DNA from: Spirosoma fluviale
Lineage (GTDB): Bacteria > Bacteroidota > Bacteroidia > Cytophagales > Spirosomataceae
Direction of reading: 5' to 3'
Assembly (NCBI GenBank): GCA_945906915.1
Contig: CAMDSI010000128.1
Span: forward strand, 1 to 6,193
DNA length: 6,193 nt
Shown here one piece after another: positions 1-5,297 of this stretch. A program made the translations under genes and the position numbers. How positions within the stretch are numbered: position 1 is the first letter of the stretch; every line of letters starts with the position of its first letter. Below the pieces are notes generated by a model that had not been told where the DNA came from, searched no databases, and worked only from the letters and a program-made list of their open reading frames with translations.

Positions 1-873
1 TGGGTGGAGGCGAAGGCAGGGGATCCTAGGTTCCGTTTTGGCAATCAAGGAACGACTTTTGATCCAAGTTCTCAAACCGAAGACATTGGTAATGATCCCA
101 TTCGCGCTAGTACGTATGCGGTGAAAAATTTGAAATATGTGGCCAAAAACCTAGCCGATTGGACGAGCAAAAAGACCAACGACTACGAAGATTTGATCGA
201 ATTAAATGATGAACTATTGGGTTCTTGGTCGCGTTATGTAGGCCACGTGACGACGATGGTGGGCGGCGTATATGAGCAATATGCTAAACCAAATCAAAAC
301 ATTACCTCCTATAATCCAGTACCTAAAGCGAGCCAACAAGCGGCTGTTAATTGGTTAATTTCGAATGTATTTACGAACGTAGATTGGTTGATAAACAGAG
401 AGGTTGTAACGCACAATATGGCGGGTTACATCGATCGAATGAGAAGCCTGCAAGTTAGCCCATTGAACCGGATGTTAAGTTTAGAGACTTTTGCGCGCTT
501 AGATAATAGCGCTTTAACTACCCCTAATAATTACAAGACGATAGATCTATTTCAAGATGTACGCGGAGGGATTTGGAGCGAATTAGCCTCAGGGAAAAAT
601 ATCGATAAGTACCGTCGCAATTTACAGAAAGCTTACATAGAGCGCATGAAGACATTGATGACGGATCAGGCGCCAGCTCCCCCTAGTCCTTTCGGCGCGC
701 GTGAATCCTATCCGGTGGCGCAGTCAGATGTTCGCTCGATTGTTCGTGGTGAACTGAAGTCGCTTCAGGCGAGTTTAGCGGCTTCGAAGGCTAAGTTTGC
801 AGACAAAGAAGTTCGCTACCACTTAGACGATTGCTTGGAACGCGTTTCGTTGATTTTGAATCCTAGGAAGTGA
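1..873 (+). CDS. Zinc-dependent metalloprotease, Met-zincin (DUF4953) family, C-terminal part (5' truncated by window edge)
   Basis: The frame is open from base 1 (Trp-Val-Glu-Ala...) to TGA at 871-873, about 290 residues. A GTG at 4 could be read as a start, but the homology-like text begins immediately, so the gene surely continues upstream. Recognisable family blocks are the RFGNQ...DPSSQTEDIGND stretch near residues 10-32, the WSRYVGHVTTMVGGVYEQ block near 75-92, the MRSLQVSPLNRML segment near 147-159, and the R-R-N-L-Q-K-A-Y-x-E-R-M block near 206-218. A final SDVRSIVRGELKSLQ...HLDDCLERV...LNPRK segment resembles the usual C-terminus. Full-length members are usually above 800 residues, carry DUF5117/DUF5118 regions and are normally exported. 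The HExxH zinc site lies upstream of the window, so catalytic competence cannot be judged. A proline-rich linker (APAPPSP, about residue 224-230) separates the helical core from the tail. No clear intrinsic terminator follows. Family call is by recognition; substrate unknown. Confidence 0.85.
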   Translation, partial: WVEAKAGDPRFRFGNQGTTFDPSSQTEDIGNDPIRASTYAVKNLKYVAKNLADWTSKKTNDYEDLIELNDELLGSWSRYVGHVTTMVGGVYEQYAKPNQNITSYNPVPKASQQAAVNWLISNVFTNVDWLINREVVTHNMAGYIDRMRSLQVSPLNRMLSLETFARLDNSALTTPNNYKTIDLFQDVRGGIWSELASGKNIDKYRRNLQKAYIERMKTLMTDQAPAPPSPFGARESYPVAQSDVRSIVRGELKSLQASLAASKAKFADKEVRYHLDDCLERVSLILNPRK

Positions 874-935
874 CCCATAATTAGATCATATGGTAGGAAA
901 GCAGGTACTGTTATGACAAATATAAGCGCATTGAC

Positions 936-943
936 TATATTTG
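936..943 (+). promoter_or_regulatory. Bacteroidota-type -7 element (TATATTTG) of fabV
   Basis: TATATTTG matches the Bacteroidota -7 consensus TAnnTTTG at every fixed position and lies 21 bases before the fabV ATG. This puts transcription start near base 950 and gives a very short leader. No clean -33 TTTG is present; TTATG at 911-915 is at about the right distance. The element overlaps a TTG at 941 that could otherwise be taken as an upstream start codon, which argues for the ATG at 965. Confidence 0.6.
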
Positions 944-964
944 CACAAACAAAATTCAAGCACT

Positions 965-2167
965 ATGATTATTGAACCTAGAATGAGAGGGTTTATCTGT
1001 TTAACATCTCACCCGAAGGGTTGCGAAAAAAACGTCTTAAATCAAATTGACTACGTTAAATCAAAGGGAGCCATCGATGGCCCTAAAAAAGTGCTTGTGA
1101 TCGGAGCCTCTACGGGTTTTGGTTTAGCGTCTCGCATTACGAGCGCATTCGGCTCGAATGCGGCGACGATCGGGGTTTTCTTTGAAAAAGCACCTGCAGA
1201 AGGCAAAACAGCCTCTCCAGGATATTATAATAGCCTTGCATTCGAAGCAGCGGCAGGCAAAGCAGGTCTTTATGCGAAGAGCATTAATGGCGATGCTTTC
1301 TCTAACGAAGTAAAAACCCAAACGATCGATTTAATTAAGGCAGATTTAGGCCAAATTGATTTAGTCATTTACAGTCTAGCTTCGCCAGTTCGCCAGCACC
1401 CTGTAACGGGCGTGTTGCACCGTTCGGTTTTGAAACCTATCGGTGATACGTTCACGGATAAAACGGTTGATTTCCACACCGGCATTGTTTCTGACGTGAC
1501 GATTACACCTTGTAGCGAGGAGGATATTGAGAATACGGTAACTGTGATGGGCGGGGAAGATTGGCAGATGTGGATGGATGCTTTGTTGAACGCGGGCGTT
1601 TTATCGGATGGTGCGACGACTGTTGCGTATTCTTACATCGGACCTAAAGTAACCGAGCCAGTTTACCGCAAGGGAACGATCGGAATGGCGAAAGACCATT
1701 TAGAGGCGTCGGCGTTTAAAATTACAGAGGATTTGGCCAAAATAGGAGGCAAAGCTTTCGTTTCAGTCAACAAAGCCCTTGTAACGCAAGCAAGTTCAGC
1801 GATTCCAGTGATTCCCTTATATATCTCTTTGCTTTATAAAATCATGAAAGCGAACGGGACCCACGAAGGTTGCATCGAGCAAATCCAACGCCTTTTCAGC
1901 GCTCGTTTGTATACAGATGCGGCGGTTCCAGTAGACGAAAAAGGACGCATCCGCATCGACGATTGGGAAATGAATGCAGAGGTTCAAAAAGAAGTAGCAG
2001 AATTGTGGAAAGGAGCTACCACAGAAAACCTTCCAGCGATTGGCGATTTGAATGGGTATAAGTCGGATTTCATCAATCTATTCGGTTTCGGTTTTGATGG
2101 CGTAGATTACGCTGCGGAGGCGAACGAAATGGTGGAGATTCCAGGATTAATTACCGTAGAAAAATAA
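965..2167 (+). CDS. fabV: Enoyl-[acyl-carrier-protein] reductase / trans-2-enoyl-CoA reductase, FabV/TER type (NADH)
   Basis: Encodes 400 residues, the normal length for the FabV/TER family of monomeric, cytoplasmic, short-chain-dehydrogenase-like enoyl reductases. These reduce the trans-2 double bond of enoyl-ACP or enoyl-CoA, the last step of fatty-acid elongation. The N-terminus M-I-I-E-P-R-M-R-G-F-I-C is the family signature. The Rossmann glycine motif GASTGFG is at 47-53. Glu74 in GVFFEK, at the end of the second strand, fits NADH rather than NADPH use. GGEDW is at 196-200. The catalytic pair is Tyr234 and Lys243 in the family's Y-x8-K spacing, longer than the Y-x6-K of FabI. VTQASSAIP begins at 273, HEGCIEQI at 300 and LFGFGFDGVDY at 372. 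Nothing looks broken. The ATG at 965 was chosen over TTG 941 because it starts exactly at the family N-terminus and 941 lies in the promoter. It appears to be a single-gene unit. Whether ACP or CoA esters are the physiological substrate cannot be told from sequence. Confidence 0.97.
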   Translation: MIIEPRMRGFICLTSHPKGCEKNVLNQIDYVKSKGAIDGPKKVLVIGASTGFGLASRITSAFGSNAATIGVFFEKAPAEGKTASPGYYNSLAFEAAAGKAGLYAKSINGDAFSNEVKTQTIDLIKADLGQIDLVIYSLASPVRQHPVTGVLHRSVLKPIGDTFTDKTVDFHTGIVSDVTITPCSEEDIENTVTVMGGEDWQMWMDALLNAGVLSDGATTVAYSYIGPKVTEPVYRKGTIGMAKDHLEASAFKITEDLAKIGGKAFVSVNKALVTQASSAIPVIPLYISLLYKIMKANGTHEGCIEQIQRLFSARLYTDAAVPVDEKGRIRIDDWEMNAEVQKEVAELWKGATTENLPAIGDLNGYKSDFINLFGFGFDGVDYAAEANEMVEIPGLITVEK

Positions 2168-2170
2168 AGA

Positions 2171-2196
2171 GAAAACCATCTGCGAGGATGGCTTTC
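2171..2196 (+). terminator. Weak hairpin after fabV, possible leaky terminator
   Basis: CCATC (2176-2180) pairs with GATGG (2187-2191) around a six-base TGCGAG loop. After one A-C mismatch the stem is extended by GAAA (2171-2174) with TTTC (2193-2196). It begins four bases after the fabV stop codon. The U-tract is only three bases, so termination is probably incomplete, and read-through would reach the strong hairpin at 2339-2370. Confidence 0.4.
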
Positions 2197-2207
2197 AAGC
2201 GTAAGCA

Positions 2208-2257
2208 AAGCATTAATTAATCACATAAAACAGTTTTAATTTTATTAATTAGAGCTT
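2208..2257. repeat. Imperfect inverted repeat in the fabV-LysR spacer
   Basis: Two 14-base arms, 2208-2221 (AAGCATTAATTAAT) and 2244-2257 (ATTAATTAGAGCTT), are complementary at 12 of 14 positions with a 22-base AT-rich spacer. The arms are mostly TAATTA-type sequence, so chance is a real possibility. Function is unknown; it could be a weak RNA stem or a degraded repeat. Confidence 0.3.
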
Positions 2258-2338
2258 CGCCATACTTTTGTGACAGACGATTCTGACTCAATGAATTAAT
2301 TCAAATGTGTTAGTTTAGTTAATGAAAAAATATTTTAT

Positions 2339-2370
2339 AAAAGCCAGGGAAAATTTGCCTGGCTTTTTTT
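2339..2370. terminator. Strong bidirectional intrinsic terminator between fabV and the LysR gene
   Basis: A perfect 10-bp stem, AAAAGCCAGG (2339-2348) with CCTGGCTTTT (2358-2367), closes a nine-base loop. On the plus strand it runs into seven T residues (2364-2370). On the minus strand the stem is also followed by T-rich sequence ending in TATTTTTT. It touches the TAA stop of the minus-strand LysR gene at 2369-2371, so it should end that transcript and also any read-through from fabV. Confidence 0.88.
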
Positions 2371-3280
2371 ATTCAAAATATTTCTGTCTGATCTGATCCT
2401 TATTTTCAGAGGAATAGTTTAAAAATGCGTTCGCAACCGGGGATAATTTTTTGTCCTTATGCCAAATTAACTTCCAGGGAGTTGATATGGGCAAACCCAC
2501 TCTTTCAATTATTTGCAATTCCCCAGATTTTAGTTCGTTTTTTATACCGATAATGGGCATAATGGAATAACCTAAACCGGCAATTACAGCTTGCTTAACC
2601 GCTTCATTGGATTTTAATACAATTTTTTTCAAACCAACAATTCCTTGCTTATTTAAATAGGCCTCCATTACTTTTCTCGTACCAGAACCATATTCTCTAA
2701 AAATAAGCGGAGGTTCATTTTTTAAATTAGGGTAAATAAAAGTGGGATTTAGTAAGGCATTTTCCCTATTTCCAATTATGTACAAGTCGTTATTTATCAG
2801 ATCTAATGAATCGAAATTGGAACTATTGACTTCATCTGATATAAGGCTAAAATCTACTTCATTTTCAAATTGGCTTTCAAAAACTTTTTCTCGGTTTGTG
2901 ACATCAATACTTATTTCTATGCTGGGATTTTTTTTCAAAAAGTCTGTTAATAAAAAGGGTAAAACATACTTGCCAGTGGAAACAACGGAAATTGTCAAGC
3001 GACCTACTAATTGATCTTTGTAGGCCATCGTTTTGTAATTGATAGCGTAGACTTGATCTAAAATATCCTTAGCGGACAAGGCTATTTCTTTGCCAAAATC
3101 AGTTATGTAAACTTTCTTACCTATGATCTCAAGAAGGGGAATTTCGAACTGCGCTTGAAAGTTTTTGATTTGAATGGAAACAGCGGGCTGCGTTAAGTTC
3201 AGCTCTTCTGCAGCCTTAGTGATACTAGTCGTTTGCACCACTTTTAAGAAAATCTGCAGTTGATTTAAAGTATAGTTCAT
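2369..3280 (-). CDS. LysR-family transcriptional regulator (CbbR-like subgroup)
   Basis: Encodes 303 residues, typical for LysR-type regulators. The N-terminal winged helix-turn-helix covers about residues 3-62: L-x-Q-L-Q-I-F-L-K-V-V, then ITKAAEELNLTQPAVSIQIK with its recognition helix near 30-42. A linker helix follows, then the periplasmic-binding-protein-like effector domain from about residue 93 (GRLTISVVSTGKYVLPFLL). REYGSGTR at 195-202 is the ligand-pocket motif common in the CbbR-like group. The reading can be extended two codons to a TTG at 3286, but ATG at 3280 begins at the usual family N-terminus (MNYTLNQLQIFL). It is divergent from the DUF4386 gene, so autoregulation and control of that gene are plausible but inferred. 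The ligand is unknown. The gene looks clearly more A/T-rich than fabV, with many AAT, ATT and AAA codons, which may reflect a different origin. It ends at a strong terminator. Confidence 0.95.
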   Translation of the reverse strand: MNYTLNQLQIFLKVVQTTSITKAAEELNLTQPAVSIQIKNFQAQFEIPLLEIIGKKVYITDFGKEIALSAKDILDQVYAINYKTMAYKDQLVGRLTISVVSTGKYVLPFLLTDFLKKNPSIEISIDVTNREKVFESQFENEVDFSLISDEVNSSNFDSLDLINNDLYIIGNRENALLNPTFIYPNLKNEPPLIFREYGSGTRKVMEAYLNKQGIVGLKKIVLKSNEAVKQAVIAGLGYSIMPIIGIKNELKSGELQIIERVGLPISTPWKLIWHKDKKLSPVANAFLNYSSENKDQIRQKYFE

Positions 3281-3322
3281 AACCAATCATTATGTATGTC
3301 AGCTTAAACCTAAATAAAAATT

Positions 3323-3338
3323 ATTAATTTTTGCTAAT
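3323..3338. promoter_or_regulatory. Candidate LysR-regulator operator (T-N11-A dyad)
   Basis: ATTA (3323-3326) and TAAT (3335-3338) form a dyad around eight bases, fitting the T-N11-A pattern of LysR-type binding sites. It lies 42 bp upstream of the LysR ATG. A near-match to a -7 element on the minus strand (TAGGTTTA, plus positions 3305-3312) would place the dyad just upstream of the LysR promoter core, fitting autoregulation. The spacer is A/T-rich, so a chance match is possible. Confidence 0.3.
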
Positions 3339-3408
3339 TAGAATGTATTATTCTTTGATAAGCGCGTCTAATTACCATTTAAATAATAATTCGATTTATC
3401 AAAAAGGA

Positions 3409-3420
3409 AATAACGTTATT
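3409..3420. promoter_or_regulatory. Perfect 12-bp palindrome just upstream of the DUF4386 start
   Basis: AATAACGTTATT is a perfect palindrome ending six bases before the ATG at 3427. It could be a regulator site or a small element limiting translation. No specific protein can be assigned, and the A/T-rich context weakens the case. An AAAAAGG stretch lies just upstream at 3401-3407. Confidence 0.3.
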
Positions 3421-3426
3421 GCGTCC

Positions 3427-4101
3427 ATGACAGCATCACGCAAAACTTCCCTTTCTGCAGGTATTCTATACCTGCTCACTTTTATTTCGATTCCGACCTT
3501 GTCTTTATACCAGGAAATCCATCAACCTAATTTTATTCTCAGCGCTGCCCCCTCTTCCGATGTGGTCATCGGCGGGATCTTGGAATTGTTAATGGCCTTG
3601 TTTTGCATAGGCACGGCGATTGTGCTATTCCCGGTTCTGAAGAAGCAAAATGAAACCTTGGCTTTGGGTTTTGTGGCTGCTCGGGTTTTAGAAGCCGCGC
3701 TTATTTTTGCGGGGGTTGCGAGTTTATTGACTGTCTTAAGTTTGCGGAGTTTAGGCGTGGAGGCTCAAGAAATGTCACAAGGTTTAGTGATGCTGTACGA
3801 TCGCTTGTTTTTGATAAGCCAAAGTTTCATCCCTGCAGTCAACGGTCTCTTGTTAGGAACACTAGTATATCAATCGCGTTTAGTTCCCCGCATTTTACCC
3901 ATCATCGGAATAATTGGAGCCTTTACTTTGACTGCTGGAGATGTGGCGGTTCTTTTTGGCGTTTTTGATCAACACGCACCTCTTGCCGGTTTGTCAGCGG
4001 TTCCGATCGCGTTATGGGAGTTCTCGCTGGGTATTTATTTAACGGTTAAGGGTTTTAAGGACCAAGGCGGGCTTATCAGTTTGGATCAAATCGAGGCCTA
4101 A
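3427..4101 (+). CDS. DUF4386 family integral membrane protein
   Basis: Encodes 224 residues, in the family's usual range, with about six predicted membrane segments near residues 8-29, 46-70, 78-104, 126-148, 153-180 and 188-208. Family-type features are the start R-K-T-S-L-S-A-G-I-L-Y-L, the GFVAARVLEA stretch at 81-90, SRLVPRILPIIG at 150-161, and P-I-A-L-W-E-F-S-L-G-I-Y-L-T-V-K-G-F at 193-210. The biochemical role of DUF4386 proteins is not established. An in-frame reading extends upstream to TTG 3331 and ATG 3343, but those codons give polar, Asn-rich sequence unlike the family and cover the putative operator, so ATG 3427 is preferred. It is divergent from the LysR gene and may be its target (inference). 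The last 21 codons, including the stop, overlap the convergent phosphodiesterase gene; residues after KGF form a short tail outside the conserved domain. Confidence 0.88.
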   Translation: MTASRKTSLSAGILYLLTFISIPTLSLYQEIHQPNFILSAAPSSDVVIGGILELLMALFCIGTAIVLFPVLKKQNETLALGFVAARVLEAALIFAGVASLLTVLSLRSLGVEAQEMSQGLVMLYDRLFLISQSFIPAVNGLLLGTLVYQSRLVPRILPIIGIIGAFTLTAGDVAVLFGVFDQHAPLAGLSAVPIALWEFSLGIYLTVKGFKDQGGLISLDQIEA

Positions 4102-4812
4102 TTCAGCAGCCTTCTTGTAATTTGTCACGATATCCAGTGGCCCCAGAAGGTCGGTAAAAACGCGGATATCTGCCGCATGAATTTCTTTGACCATTTCGCC
4201 AGTTAAGGAAAGGAAATTTGCGTCGAATGCATACGGATGTAATGCCGCTATTTTTGCAGTAATTTCTTCTTTTTTTCGTAGGCTTGGCATCAACCGGGCT
4301 TGGGGAAATTCCTTTTTTAAGGAAAGCAAAAACGGGTCATTCCCATAGAAACACGATTCGTTAGCTAAGTCGTAATTTTGAAGTATTTCTACCAAAGGCT
4401 TTGGTGCTACTTCTTTGCAATCCACATAGATAAATGTCTTTTTTGAACGCCATTTATTCCAATGCGAAATGAGCTGACAAACTTCTTCTAGGCTCGGTAT
4501 TTTTTCTTTCTCAAATCCAGCATGCCCTTTTCCTGCAGACAGTTTTTTCAATTCTGAAAATACTTGATTTTTCACTGGACCCTCGCCTGTTGTTGTTCTG
4601 TTCAATGTTCCATCGTGCAGAATAATTAATTTTCCATCTGCCGATGTTCGTACATCGATTTCGATAAAATTCACCCTTAATTTGAGGGCATTTTTATACG
4701 TGGCTAACGTGTTTTCTGGCGCCCTTCCCGTATTTCCCCGGTGGGCAGAAATACGAGGTTGAGCTAATGAAATTAGTGAAACACAAAGAAAGAAAAGGAG
4801 GTATTTTTTCAT
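4039..4812 (-). CDS. Glycerophosphodiester phosphodiesterase family protein, secreted
   Basis: Encodes 257 residues, normal for a single GDPD domain. These TIM-barrel metalloenzymes hydrolyse glycerophosphodiesters to glycerol 3-phosphate and an alcohol. Residues 1-17 (MKKYLLFFLCVSLISLA) form a signal peptide with likely cleavage after Ala17, so the enzyme should act in the periplasm or outside. Catalytic and metal-site residues are visible: HRG at 24-26, PENT at 32-35, Glu51-x-Asp53, and HD at 66-67 followed by T-L-N-R-T-T. Later, V-D-C-K at 130-133 stands where many relatives have E-x-K, a variant I believe occurs in one GDPD subgroup. The IQTDKP motif near the C-terminus closes the barrel. 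The reading can extend to a TTG at 4839, but that adds nine residues before an otherwise perfect signal peptide and covers an inverted repeat, so ATG 4812 is preferred. The 3' end overlaps the DUF4386 gene by 63 bp. Substrate head group is unknown. Confidence 0.93.
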   Translation of the reverse strand: MKKYLLFFLCVSLISLAQPRISAHRGNTGRAPENTLATYKNALKLRVNFIEIDVRTSADGKLIILHDGTLNRTTTGEGPVKNQVFSELKKLSAGKGHAGFEKEKIPSLEEVCQLISHWNKWRSKKTFIYVDCKEVAPKPLVEILQNYDLANESCFYGNDPFLLSLKKEFPQARLMPSLRKKEEITAKIAALHPYAFDANFLSLTGEMVKEIHAADIRVFTDLLGPLDIVTNYKKAAELGLDLIQTDKPALVLKTLNR

Positions 4813-4818
4813 GTAACA

Positions 4819-4841
4819 ATTTGGCCAAAAATGGGCCAAAT
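4819..4841 (-). promoter_or_regulatory. Perfect inverted repeat immediately upstream of the phosphodiesterase start
   Basis: Arms ATTTGGCC (4819-4826) and GGCCAAAT (4834-4841) are perfectly complementary around a seven-base spacer, and are G/C-rich for this spacer. In the minus-strand mRNA the hairpin would end six bases before the AUG, over the region a ribosome must contact. It could act as an operator in DNA or as a translation-limiting hairpin in RNA. A T-tract in the RNA loop, not after the stem, makes it a poor terminator. Confidence 0.5.
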
Positions 4842-4948
4842 GCTATTACGAGAGCGTTAAATTGTGGGACGACAAAACACCCCAAATTAATAACACAAAT
4901 CACCTAATTCCTTAACCATTTGATAAAATTAAGACTCGGCTATTTTTC

Positions 4949-4956
4949 TATTTTTG
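4949..4956 (+). promoter_or_regulatory. Bacteroidota-type -7 element (TATTTTTG) for the acidic small protein gene
   Basis: TATTTTTG fits TAnnTTTG at every fixed position, 30 bases before the ATG at 4987, predicting a leader of roughly 24 bases. A TTTG at 4919-4922 could serve as -33 but is 26 bases away. A near-match, TATTTTTC at 4941-4948, is 18 bases from it and is the alternative core. The element overlaps TTG 4954, which argues against that codon as the start. Confidence 0.5.
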
Positions 4957-4986
4957 AATAGAAAAACATCTAAAACATATCAGATC

Positions 4987-5232
4987 ATGGAATTAGTATT
5001 AAGTCTTTCGCAACCGCAAATGGAGCTCGTTAGAGCCGTTTTTGAATCCTACACGTCTAGCTCAAAATCAATTTTTGATGTGGATTATTACATCGATCAA
5101 ATTTTTGAAGAATGTATTTTTCAATCCACTGTTTTTGATTTATCGAATGACAATGAAGCCGGAGATTTAGCCGTAACTTATTTCAATTTGATATACGATT
5201 ATTTAGACACGGTTTACGAAGAAGTAGCCTAG
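4987..5232 (+). CDS. Hypothetical small acidic protein, 81 residues
   Basis: I do not recognise this protein. From ATG 4987 it has 81 residues with 16 Asp/Glu against one Arg (16) and one Lys (27), a net charge near -14. It is rich in aromatics (13 Phe/Tyr), with one Cys (43). There is no signal peptide or membrane segment, so it should be cytoplasmic. The pattern suggests two or more amphipathic helices: about 9-22, 33-47 and 58-79, separated by a polar SSSKS turn and an SNDNEAGD turn. A TTG at 4954 would add 11 residues, but it lies inside the -7 element. The gene has its own promoter-like sequence, a stable coding frame and a normal TAG stop, so it is probably real. It stands 65 bp before corA on the same strand with no obvious terminator between, so the two may be cotranscribed. 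Possible roles (small regulator, binding partner, acidic mimic) are speculation. Confidence 0.65.
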   Translation: MELVLSLSQPQMELVRAVFESYTSSSKSIFDVDYYIDQIFEECIFQSTVFDLSNDNEAGDLAVTYFNLIYDYLDTVYEEVA

Positions 5233-5265
5233 TAATTCCGTATTATTTTAGCGAATCTCCCCTCT

Positions 5266-5286
5266 TTTTTCTTACTTGAAGAAAGA
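5266..5286 (+). promoter_or_regulatory. Small hairpin in the leader before corA
   Basis: TTTTTCTT (5266-5273) pairs with AAGAAAGA (5279-5286), including one G-U pair, around a five-base loop. Flanking GAATC (5253-5257) and GATTC (5285-5289) offer an alternative outer pairing. The stem is A/U-rich and ends 11 bases before the corA ATG. It is weak and no known Mg2+ riboswitch is recognisable. Confidence 0.25.
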
Positions 5287-5297
5287 TTCAGCGATTC

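Noticed and set aside
23..867. Repeated ATCCTAGG octamer near both ends of the protease fragment (23-30 and 860-867)
   Set aside because: Both copies are in coding sequence, and an eight-base match over 870 bp is compatible with chance.
875..893. CCATA/TATGG inverted repeat after the protease gene as a terminator
   Set aside because: Only 5 bp of A/T-rich stem, a nine-base loop and no T-tract, so it is unlikely to terminate.
941..964. Upstream TTG start for fabV adding eight residues
   Set aside because: The TTG lies inside the TATATTTG -7 element, and the family N-terminus begins exactly at ATG 965.
1124..1321. Minus-strand open frame inside fabV
   Set aside because: Shadow of fabV: Cys/Arg-rich translation with no recognisable domain, fully inside a conserved gene.
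2292..2303. 12-bp palindrome TGAATTAATTCA in the fabV-LysR spacer
   Set aside because: A/T-rich and not positioned near a start codon or promoter of a gene, so there is too little to assign an operator role.
2742..3014. Plus-strand 90-codon open frame inside the LysR gene
   Set aside because: Antisense shadow of a well-supported regulator, with low-complexity Ser/Phe/Lys composition.
4694..4903. Minus-strand open frame overlapping the phosphodiesterase start
   Set aside because: Out of frame with the clear signal peptide and GDPD motifs, and with no own features.
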